Source: Blautia sp. (lineage in GTDB: Bacteria > Bacillota > Clostridia > Lachnospirales > Lachnospiraceae). Taken from it: a DNA stretch of 6,082 nucleotides. Of this stretch, positions 1-5,737 are shown in pieces. The stretch covers positions 1 through 6,082 of the forward strand of contig JAFWDX010000482.1 of assembly GCA_017515945.1 (NCBI GenBank). The letters are read 5' to 3'. How positions within the stretch are numbered: position 1 is the first letter of the stretch; every line of letters starts with the position of its first letter. Below the pieces are notes generated by a model. That model was not told where the DNA came from, searched no databases, and saw only the letters and a list, made by a program, of their open reading frames with translations. Position numbers and translations under genes: made by a program.

Positions 1-83
1 CAACAAAGCGTGAACGAAAAATGAACAAAGTATGAGCTCTGATAGGGTTCATACTTTGTTCATTTTTCGTTCACGCTTTGTTG
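1..83. repeat. Perfect 35-bp inverted repeat built of 11-bp units
   Basis: Bases 1-35 and 49-83 are perfect reverse complements around a 13-nt loop (36-48). Each arm is itself a short tandem array: the pentamer TGAAC starts at 11 and 22, with TGAGC at 33, and GTTCA starts at 47, 58 and 69, so the spacing is 11 nt throughout, about one helical turn. The approximate unit is TGAACAAAGTA. The arms are AT-rich. The element lies 60 nt beyond the stop of the cyclase gene, and its left arm touches the window edge, so it may be longer. As RNA it would form a very stable hairpin from either strand. No U-tract is visible after it, so I do not call it an intrinsic terminator, although it could protect a 3' end or be cut by RNase III. 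An array of protein-binding sites is the alternative reading. Confidence 0.9.
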
Positions 84-86
84 CCA

Positions 87-98
87 GGGCCTGACCCC
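87..98 (-). repeat. REP-like motif, copy 1
   Basis: Read on the minus strand this is GGGGTCAGGCCC, directly abutting the large inverted repeat on its cyclase side. A related string, GGGGACAGGTTC, sits in the hairpin loop at the end of thpR (3338-3349), in the same orientation relative to the upstream gene. The two match at nine of twelve positions (GGGGwCAGGyyC). Motifs of this general type recur as intergenic repeats in many bacteria, some linked to RAYT (REP-associated tyrosine) transposases. That family assignment is inference. A nearby direct repeat, GCCAGGGCC at 83-91 and GCCAGAGCC at 102-110, overlaps it. Confidence 0.4.
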
Positions 99-126
99 AC
101 TGCCAGAGCCGCCTTCATCTCAACTC

Positions 127-145
127 TGAATGTCCGGTACATTCA
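127..145 (-). other. Small hairpin over the cyclase stop codon
   Basis: TGAATGT (127-133) and ACATTCA (139-145) form a 7-bp stem with a 5-nt loop. The stem includes the TGA stop of the cyclase gene (145-143). There is no T-tract after it, so it is at most an RNA end or processing element. A stem this short could also arise by chance. Confidence 0.4.
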
Positions 146-3010
146 TCGTCTCCGTCCATGATATCGGTCTTTATCCTCCAGCATTCTCATATCCGAGACT
201 CTCAGCCCTTCCTCAAAGTCAAATTCATCTTTCTCCATCACACAGATTCCATAGCTGAAGGACAGCGGCAGCTCCTCGATCATACATTTCGCTGCGTCTT
301 CCACCATTGTGTCCATGATCTTCCGAATGGCCTGCTCATCCAGGCCGGCGCACAGCACCAGGTACTCGTCGCCGCCCATGCGGATCACCCGGCAGTTTTT
401 CTCCGGGAAGTGAGTGTTCAGCATTCTGGCCAGGATCTGGAGCATTTCATCCCCGCGGGAATGCCCGTAGGTATCATTGACTTTTTTCAGATTATTGCAG
501 TCGACAGCGACAAACGCCACCGGCCATGTGATGCCAGGCAGTTCTTCTTTGTTCCAGACGCTCAGGTAATTCCGGTTATACAGGCCGGTCAGATAGTCCT
601 TGTAAGCCGCTTCCTGCAGCCGGAGTCTTTCATTTCGCTCATATTCCTGCGTGATACGATGGTTCTCTTTGCGCAGCTGATAACGGGTCCAGGCCCAGAC
701 AAGCAGACCGCACATCGCCAGGCACAGCAGGGTCAGGGCCGCGCGTACATCCTTTCTCTCATACCATCTGAACTCTTTGACAAAAGGCAGCACAGCTTCC
801 GCTACGACTTCCCCCGTATCCGGATCCATCAGGCCATAATGGAAAACATAATGGCCGCCGTTCAGGTTGGTATAACTGATCGGCGAACAGACCCCCGTGG
901 GATCGATGACCCATTTTCTGTCAAAGCCCTCCAGGTAGTAAAAGACCGGCGGCCGTTCAAGCCTGAAGTTGAGCGGATGGGCATTGATCTCCACACGGTT
1001 GGCGTAGGCATCCATGTGATATTCCGGCATACTCCTAACGCACACCGCCCCCTGATCCAGATCAGTCTGCATGCTCTCGATCACGACCTGATAATCCCCG
1101 TCCTGCTTTTCCTGACCGGAGGTACTGATGGACATCAGCCCCGCCGAGCCGCAGATGTAGATCAGATCAGGATCCTGCCACTGATTGGAATTGGCCGTCA
1201 CCTCAAACGGCAGGCCATCCGTCCGCGTATACCTGTGATAAAGGATATCCGCATCGTCATCCCCGAGGAGAAGCTCCTCCCTGGTCTGATACACGCCGGT
1301 TCCCGCCAGGATCCAGACCTCGCCTGCCGGTGTGATCACGAAATCCAGTTCATTCGAGGAAGGAAAGCTGAGTGTATGGATCGTTTCCTGCACATCCAGC
1401 CGGTTGATTCCCGATCCGGTCACCATCCACAGACCGCCACCCGAAGGGCTGGAGCAGAATTTCATCACGACATTTGAGAGAAGCCCGTCCTCCGTAGTCA
1501 GGTGCTGCACCACCCTGGAATCCTCCACCGCAAAAATGCCATATCCGTCTGTGCCCAGCCAGATCCTGCCGTTCATGGGTGCGATACAGAGCACCCGCCT
1601 GCTGCCGTCCTCGGGATCCGCGATCAGGCCGGTCACCTCATCACCCTGGATGTGATATGCGCCTGCATCCGTTCCTGCCAGCAGTCCGCCCTCTTCATAT
1701 GGCACGATACAGCGGAAATTGTCCGAAAGGATCTGCGGATATTTCTCGGAAGAATACCGCAGACATTCACCTACACGCGTATAGCACAGCAGACCAAGGC
1801 CACGGGTCGCCACCCAGAGGTTCTCCTCCTCATCCGCGTACAGACACCGGATCCGCACGGATTCCAGTTCGCTGAAACGCGGATCATAGATCACCTTATA
1901 ATCCCTGGCATCCAGAATCATCAGACCCTGATCATGCCCGATGTACAGCCTCCCGCCCAGACGTACCACCGCGTTGACCACAAGGCCGCGCAGCCCGGCT
2001 GTCTGGCTGATGTTGTCAAACCGGCTGTCCAGAACCTCCAGCACGCCCTGCCGGGAAGAAAAGAACCAGTAATTTCCCTGATGATCCCGCATCATCCCGT
2101 CTACGGAATTGTCCAGAAGGAGACGCTGCAGGCGGATCCTGCCCAGCTGAAAAGCCGCAACGCCGGTATCCGAGCACAGCCAGAAGGTTTTCCCGTCGCT
2201 GCTGTAAATATCATTGATACAGCTGACCTCCGACACGGTCAAAGGCAGCAGATGGGTAAAGGACCAGTCCGCGCGGACCACCTTGTCCCCAGTCGTTCCG
2301 AGATAAAAGTTCCCGTCCGCCCGGCAGTAATACACGCTCCGGATCTTTCCTTTCTCCTCTCCAAGATCAGGCGCACGACATGTACTGCCATCATAAATCA
2401 GGAAGTCTCCTTTGCGTGAAACGAACAGGATCCTGCCGTCATCCAGCGCAAGGATACGGGAAATAAAGGTTCCGTCCACTCCCGGGATCTCCAGCTGCGT
2501 GAGTTCTCCTTCAGCCGTCAGGATCCCGACTCCGCAGTTTGTGCCAAAGCACACGGAGCCGTCGGGCATGGCCGAAAGGCACTGCGTCTCACGGGCCCAG
2601 CTCTCCTCCTCAGGCATACAGGCGGTCAGAGAGCCGTTCTGATACAGAAAGATCCCCTTATCCGGTGTGGCTATCCAGAGAGCGCCATCCTCGCCGGCCA
2701 GCAGATCCGTCACACTGATGATCTCTCCCTCGCCGATATTCTGAAAGCTCTGCCCGTCATACCGGGTCAGGCCGCCGTACCCCCCGATCCAGATAAAACC
2801 TTCGCTGGTCTGGGCAATGGCGTTGGCCGCCGTGGCGGGGAGGCCTTCTCCGGATGTAAACAGCTTCTGCACATTCCCGTCCAGGTACCAGTCTTCACCG
2901 GCATGCACCGGACGCGAACATGCAGCCAACGCATATATAAAAAATAAAAACAACAGCACAAATTGATTCGGTTTTATGAAACCCTGCCGAAAGAACCGCC
3001 TGACATGCAT
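143..3010 (-). CDS. Membrane diguanylate cyclase with two extracellular beta-propellers and Y_Y_Y domain
   Basis: Predicted to sense a ligand outside the cell and make cyclic di-GMP from two GTP at the inner membrane face. The 955-aa protein starts with a hydrophobic signal (residues 17-30) ending in a lipobox-like LAAC, Cys31; a signal peptidase I site after VHA (35-37) is the alternative. I count about 14 reg_prop blades with WIG/WIA-GT-type cores between residues 53 and 630, enough for two seven-bladed propellers, then a Y_Y_Y domain (about 675-742), one membrane helix (about 756-775), a charged linker (776-803) and a GGDEF domain (804-950). The cyclase has DYLTGLYNR (805-813), metal-site Asp837, Asn845, Asp854 and active-site GGDEY (879-883). 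The RxxD inhibitory site expected at 870-873 reads EKNC, so product inhibition is probably absent. The ATG is 6 nt after GGGGGAG. The sensor half resembles hybrid two-component systems, with a cyclase replacing the kinase. The ligand is unknown. Confidence 0.93.
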   Translation of the reverse strand: MHVRRFFRQGFIKPNQFVLLFLFFIYALAACSRPVHAGEDWYLDGNVQKLFTSGEGLPATAANAIAQTSEGFIWIGGYGGLTRYDGQSFQNIGEGEIISVTDLLAGEDGALWIATPDKGIFLYQNGSLTACMPEEESWARETQCLSAMPDGSVCFGTNCGVGILTAEGELTQLEIPGVDGTFISRILALDDGRILFVSRKGDFLIYDGSTCRAPDLGEEKGKIRSVYYCRADGNFYLGTTGDKVVRADWSFTHLLPLTVSEVSCINDIYSSDGKTFWLCSDTGVAAFQLGRIRLQRLLLDNSVDGMMRDHQGNYWFFSSRQGVLEVLDSRFDNISQTAGLRGLVVNAVVRLGGRLYIGHDQGLMILDARDYKVIYDPRFSELESVRIRCLYADEEENLWVATRGLGLLCYTRVGECLRYSSEKYPQILSDNFRCIVPYEEGGLLAGTDAGAYHIQGDEVTGLIADPEDGSRRVLCIAPMNGRIWLGTDGYGIFAVEDSRVVQHLTTEDGLLSNVVMKFCSSPSGGGLWMVTGSGINRLDVQETIHTLSFPSSNELDFVITPAGEVWILAGTGVYQTREELLLGDDDADILYHRYTRTDGLPFEVTANSNQWQDPDLIYICGSAGLMSISTSGQEKQDGDYQVVIESMQTDLDQGAVCVRSMPEYHMDAYANRVEINAHPLNFRLERPPVFYYLEGFDRKWVIDPTGVCSPISYTNLNGGHYVFHYGLMDPDTGEVVAEAVLPFVKEFRWYERKDVRAALTLLCLAMCGLLVWAWTRYQLRKENHRITQEYERNERLRLQEAAYKDYLTGLYNRNYLSVWNKEELPGITWPVAFVAVDCNNLKKVNDTYGHSRGDEMLQILARMLNTHFPEKNCRVIRMGGDEYLVLCAGLDEQAIRKIMDTMVEDAAKCMIEELPLSFSYGICVMEKDEFDFEEGLRVSDMRMLEDKDRYHGRRR

Positions 3011-3016
3011 TTCTTT

Positions 3017-3023
3017 CTCCCCC
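3017..3023 (-). promoter_or_regulatory. Ribosome binding site of the cyclase gene
   Basis: GGGGGAG on the minus strand lies 6 nt before the ATG at 3010 and fixes that start. A perfect 12-bp palindrome, ACCGGATCCGGT (3027-3038), lies just upstream, and CGGTAAA occurs twice around it (3024-3030 and 3040-3046). A hairpin here could affect access to the ribosome binding site, but GGATCC-rich strings are common across this window. Confidence 0.8.
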
Positions 3024-3069
3024 TTTACCGGATCCGGTTTTTACCGTAGTCCGGCTGGCAATCATCTGT

Positions 3070-3098
3070 TTTATATCAGAACGTCCTGATAAGTGCAA
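3070..3098 (-). promoter_or_regulatory. Sigma-A-type promoter of the cyclase gene
   Basis: On the minus strand, TTGCAC (3098-3093) and TATAAA (3075-3070) are separated by exactly 17 nt, close to the housekeeping consensus. Transcription would start near 3063 and leave a leader of about 50 nt before the ATG at 3010. This supports the cyclase being transcribed apart from thpR. It is a consensus match only. Confidence 0.6.
3074..3091. promoter_or_regulatory. Operator-like palindrome within the promoter
   Basis: TATCAGAACGTCCTGATA has 6-bp inverted arms, TATCAG and CTGATA, around an ACGT core; 16 of 18 positions are symmetric. It fills the spacer and overlaps the upstream end of the -10 box. This is where a dimeric repressor, for example of a helix-turn-helix family, would block polymerase. 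No regulator gene is visible in the window and I cannot name the binding protein. Confidence 0.4.
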
Positions 3099-3169
3099 TT
3101 CCACATATCATATTCAGATGCTCTGCATATGCCGCGAAGGCAACATTTACAATTTCCATAGTATACCAG

Positions 3170-3301
3170 TGACCGTCTCAATCATATTTAATCTTCTTTC
3201 ACCACCCAGACCTCATATGCCGCGTTGTCGTCAGTCGCTGTAAACCGCTTGCCTATGAGGTCAATCTGGCACAATAACTTTAAATCTGATTGAGACGGCC
3301 C
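3170..3301. mobile_element. MITE-like nested inverted repeat (about 132 bp)
   Basis: The arms 3173-3191 and 3280-3298 pair over 19 positions with one mismatch; the outer 12 bp (CCGTCTCAATCA and its complement) are perfect. Inside, CCAGA plus CCTCATA (3206-3217) can pair with TATGAGG and TCTGG (3254-3269) across a 4-nt bulge, so much of the element could fold. The pentamer ACCAG flanks it on both sides (3165-3169 and 3302-3306), each 3 nt outside the arm, which fits a 5-bp target duplication if the ends are 3170 and 3301. It encodes no transposase. Against the MITE reading, a plausible small ORF runs through most of it in frame, so it may instead be a structured gene end. Confidence 0.4.
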
Positions 3302-3358
3302 ACCAGACTCTGTTTGACTTTCATAAAATGAGTCGAGGAACCTGTCCCCGCGACTCAT
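3188..3358 (-). CDS. Possible small ORF, 56 aa, unrecognised
   Basis: The ATG (3358-3356) lies one nucleotide after the thpR stop (TGAAATG), and the frame runs 56 codons to a TAA at 3190-3188. The peptide begins MSRGDRFLDSFYES and ends YEVWVVKED. Its second half (about residues 31-56, with IDLIGKRFTATDDN) has the alternating hydrophobic pattern of beta strands and looks like the tail of a real protein. I do not recognise a family. There is no clear Shine-Dalgarno, so translation would need reinitiation after thpR. The first ten codons lie in a hairpin with a REP-like loop and the rest mostly in a MITE-like repeat. It may therefore be a gene remnant or a chance frame through repeats. Confidence 0.3.
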   Translation of the reverse strand: MSRGDRFLDSFYESQTESGGPSQSDLKLLCQIDLIGKRFTATDDNAAYEVWVVKED

Positions 3359-3360
3359 TT
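3326..3360 (-). repeat. Hairpin at the thpR stop with REP-like loop, copy 2
   Basis: AAATGAGTCG (3326-3335) and CGACTCATTT (3351-3360) form a perfect 10-bp stem with a 15-nt loop carrying GGGGACAGGTTC on the minus strand. The stem starts on the last base of the thpR stop codon, and the minus-strand RNA continues with only a short U run (AUUUUAUG). It could act as a weak terminator or 3'-end stabiliser for the exporter-thpR transcript. It also contains the ATG of the possible small ORF. Confidence 0.6.
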
Positions 3361-3860
3361 CACACCGTCATGGAATAAATCTCTTTATAAATACGCTTCC
3401 CGTCCTTCTCTTCCGATTTCACGAGAGAGATCTTCTTCACGGTCATCTCCTCCGGAGCGGCGGCAGGCTTTGCCGGACGCTTCCCTTTCAGCCCACGGAT
3501 CACAGTGATATGGGGCTCAAATTTACTCTTGTCACATTCGATGCCCCTCTGACTCAAGGCCATTTTCAGGTCACTGACGTATTTTTTGATCTTCTGATTT
3601 CCTTTTACCCCCACATACAGCAGGTCGCCTTTATAGCCGCAGTCTGTCAAAGACAGCCGGAAATGTTCCGCCGGCACGCTGGCCATGGCTTCCTTTACCG
3701 GATCCGCATTCTTGATCTCGCCCAGAAAGGCCAGTGTCATGTGAAGATTCTGCGCGGGCACATAGTTTCCGCCGGTTCCCTGCGTTTTCAGATCATGCAT
3801 GAAACGGATCAGTTCCTTTTTGATATTGTCCGAAGGCCAGACCGCAATAAATAATCTCAT
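3360..3860 (-). CDS. thpR: RNA 2',3'-cyclic 3'-phosphodiesterase (2H family, LigT/ThpR)
   Basis: Cytoplasmic 2H phosphoesterase that opens RNA 2',3'-cyclic phosphates to 2'-phosphomonoesters; family members can also join tRNA halves by a 2'-5' bond in vitro. Both catalytic HxTx motifs are present: HMTL at residues 40-43 and HITV at 117-120, the latter in the usual FEPHITVIRG context. The N-terminus MRLFIAVWPS is typical of the family. At 166 aa it is slightly short but complete, with no membrane segment or signal peptide. Its ATG overlaps the exporter stop by four bases (ATGA, 3860-3857) and follows AAGGAGG at a 4-nt distance, so it is co-transcribed and probably translationally coupled with the exporter. 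The physiological substrate in bacteria is not settled, and this context does not show why it sits behind an exporter. Confidence 0.93.
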   Translation of the reverse strand: MRLFIAVWPSDNIKKELIRFMHDLKTQGTGGNYVPAQNLHMTLAFLGEIKNADPVKEAMASVPAEHFRLSLTDCGYKGDLLYVGVKGNQKIKKYVSDLKMALSQRGIECDKSKFEPHITVIRGLKGKRPAKPAAAPEEMTVKKISLVKSEEKDGKRIYKEIYSMTV

Positions 3861-5671
3861 GATACCTCCTTCCAGGAAAGCTCTTCATATTGCCTGGTAT
3901 ACAGGCCGTAATACTCTCCCTTGATCTTCATCAGCTCTGCGTGGGTTCCCCGCTCAACCACCTTGCCGTCCCGGATCACCAGGATGATGTCCGCGCCGAC
4001 GATCGTCGAAAGCCGGTGGGCAATGACAAAGGAAGTGCGCCCGCGGGTAACCGCCGCGATAGCATTCTGGATCGCCCTTTCCGTCTCCGTGTCGATGGAG
4101 GCCGTCGCTTCATCCAGGATCAGGATCCTGGGATCCGCCAGAATCGCCCGGGCAAAGGACAGGAGCTGTTTTTCTCCCGTGGAAAGCTGGCTGCCTCCTT
4201 CGCCCACCTCACTGTCCAGGCCCATCGGCAGCCTGCTGACCACCTGATCGGCGCTGACCAGACGCAGGGCCTTCATGATCTCTTCGTCCGTCGCATCCGG
4301 CCTGCCGTAGCGCAGATTTTCCCGGACCGTTCCCGAAAAAAGGTGCGGCGTCTGCAGCACATACGCGATATTGCTGTGCAGCCAGAGGAGCGATCTTTCC
4401 CGGGCATCCTTCCCGTCGATCAGGATCCGTCCGCCGGTCGGCTCAAAGAACCTGCTGACCAGATTGACCAGCGTGGATTTGCCGGCCCCGGTCTCCCCGA
4501 CGATGGCCACGTTCTGCCCCTGCGGAACCTTCAGGCAGAAATGCTCCAGCACCAGCTCATCCCCGTCCGGGTACCGAAAGGAAACATCGTCGAACTCCAC
4601 GTCTCCCTTGAGTTCCTCCCAGTTCTCCCGTTTGGGAGAAAAGGCGTCTCCATACTTTTCGATCACCTGCGGAGAATCCGCCACCTCCGACTTTTCAGCC
4701 AGAAGGCTGGTCAGTCTTTCAATATTGACCTGGATCGCCACGACCGCCGAACATGTCTCCAGGATATTCTGGATCGGGTCGAGCATTTCCAGGGCGTAAG
4801 ACATAAAAACGGACAACGTGCCCAGGGCCATCAGCCCCTCCCGGGTCATCCGGCCGCCCTTCCACAGCACCAGTGCCAGCACAATGGAGGACAGCATGGT
4901 CACCGTGGAGATCATCATGGCGGAAAAATGCGCTTCCCGGATCGAGGTCCGATGCATCTGCCGTGTCTCCGTCTCAAAATCCTTTATGATCCTGTCCCCG
5001 GCGCCAAGGATCTTGATCGTCCGCGCGCCGGTGATGCCTTCATTATAATTCCCTGTGATCCGGGAGTTGATCTCCCTGATCCTGCGGTGCAGCACGAGAA
5101 GCTTTCTCTGAAAATAAGCCATCAGCAGAATGCCGACAGGGATCAGCAGCAAAATCCAGAGCGCCAGCCGCAGATCCACCATCAGCATGATCACCACGAT
5201 CCCGGCCAGGTAGGAACCATGCCAGATGAAATTCATCATCCTCCAGGACACCAGTTCACCGATCAGGCCTGAGTCCGACATCACCCGGGCATGGATATAT
5301 CCCACCGCGTTCCGGTTATAGTAGGAAAAGGACAGCGTCTGCAGGTGGCGGAAGGCGGCGTTACGCAGATCCCGGTTCATCTTTACCTCGGTCCTGCCGC
5401 AATCCACCGTGCTCCTGTAATTGATCACCGCCTGAAACAGCATCAGTCCGACATAAGCGGCGCCAAAAGGAGCGACGCCGACAGTATTTTCTTCTCCGAT
5501 AAAATGATTCAGCGCATACCGGGTGAACAACGGGTATACGGCATCGATCGCGCTGGACAGGCCGCCCAGAACGATCATCCAGAAGATCCGCTTCCGATAG
5601 GGGCGGATAAAAGGGAACAGTCTCGGAATGCCGAACCATTTCAGAGAAACTTTTTTCTCATTTTCGTTCAT
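3857..5671 (-). CDS. ABC exporter half-transporter (permease-ATPase), second subunit
   Basis: Complete 604-aa type I ABC exporter subunit: six membrane helices (about 30-49, 68-86, 148-165, 169-187, 252-270, 279-297) followed by an ATPase domain from about residue 355. The ATPase shows Walker A GETGAGKST (392-400), Q-loop Gln440, a variant signature LSTGE (496-500) in place of LSGGQ, Walker B ILILDE with catalytic Glu521, the D-loop ATASID and H-loop His552. With the neighbouring subunit it should form a heterodimer like Bacillus YheI/YheH (BmrC/BmrD), this one supplying the intact Walker B. Substrate cannot be read from sequence: drugs, lipids or peptides are all possible. A stop lies two codons before the ATG, so the start is the earliest available. 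Its Shine-Dalgarno is weak (GGA about 9 nt upstream), and the 66-nt gap to the upstream gene shows no good promoter. Confidence 0.95.
   Translation of the reverse strand: MNENEKKVSLKWFGIPRLFPFIRPYRKRIFWMIVLGGLSSAIDAVYPLFTRYALNHFIGEENTVGVAPFGAAYVGLMLFQAVINYRSTVDCGRTEVKMNRDLRNAAFRHLQTLSFSYYNRNAVGYIHARVMSDSGLIGELVSWRMMNFIWHGSYLAGIVVIMLMVDLRLALWILLLIPVGILLMAYFQRKLLVLHRRIREINSRITGNYNEGITGARTIKILGAGDRIIKDFETETRQMHRTSIREAHFSAMMISTVTMLSSIVLALVLWKGGRMTREGLMALGTLSVFMSYALEMLDPIQNILETCSAVVAIQVNIERLTSLLAEKSEVADSPQVIEKYGDAFSPKRENWEELKGDVEFDDVSFRYPDGDELVLEHFCLKVPQGQNVAIVGETGAGKSTLVNLVSRFFEPTGGRILIDGKDARERSLLWLHSNIAYVLQTPHLFSGTVRENLRYGRPDATDEEIMKALRLVSADQVVSRLPMGLDSEVGEGGSQLSTGEKQLLSFARAILADPRILILDEATASIDTETERAIQNAIAAVTRGRTSFVIAHRLSTIVGADIILVIRDGKVVERGTHAELMKIKGEYYGLYTRQYEELSWKEVS
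3865..3871 (-). promoter_or_regulatory. Strong ribosome binding site of thpR
   Basis: AAGGAGG on the minus strand lies 4 nt before the ATG at 3860, inside the last codons of the ABC exporter gene. It settles the thpR start and shows that thpR can load ribosomes itself as well as by coupling. Confidence 0.85.
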
Positions 5672-5737
5672 TTGTTAATTCCAGTTTTTTCAATATGTAT
5701 ACCGGCGCATCGCAAAATGTATGATCCCGGTCACTGT

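Noticed and set aside
1..83. CRISPR repeat or intrinsic terminator at the left edge
   Set aside because: There are no spacers between repeats, the units are an 11-bp tandem array in inverted arms, and no U-tract follows the stem within the window.
53..100. Short minus-strand frame starting MKAALAVG just after the cyclase stop region
   Set aside because: It has only about 15 codons, runs through the REP-like motif into the palindrome, and has no strong ribosome binding site.
158..2419. Long plus-strand open frames opposite the cyclase gene
   Set aside because: They mirror the coding strand, lack ribosome binding sites and give His/Pro/Arg-rich peptides with no domain. The minus-strand product has clear ordered domains.
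2895..3104. 69-codon minus-strand frame spanning the cyclase start
   Set aside because: It runs through the cyclase promoter, leader and signal region in another frame, and its peptide resembles nothing. The cyclase start has the good ribosome binding site.
3160..3168. Extended -10-like TGGTATACT on the minus strand
   Set aside because: No acceptable -35 lies 16-18 nt upstream, and the TTGCAC-17-TATAAA promoter nearer the gene is much better.
3011..3187. Possible c-di-GMP riboswitch before the cyclase
   Set aside because: I looked for the conserved GEMM core and paired stems and did not find them. Only short hairpins such as TGCC/GGCA at 3130-3142 are present.
3890..5272. Long plus-strand open frame opposite the ABC exporter gene
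   Set aside because: It is a shadow of a GC-rich gene with complete ABC motifs on the other strand; the peptide is low in structure and has no recognisable motif.
5672..5737. Promoter between the two ABC genes
   Set aside because: TATACAT is present but the only -35-like string lies about 9 nt away; the genes are more simply one transcript.
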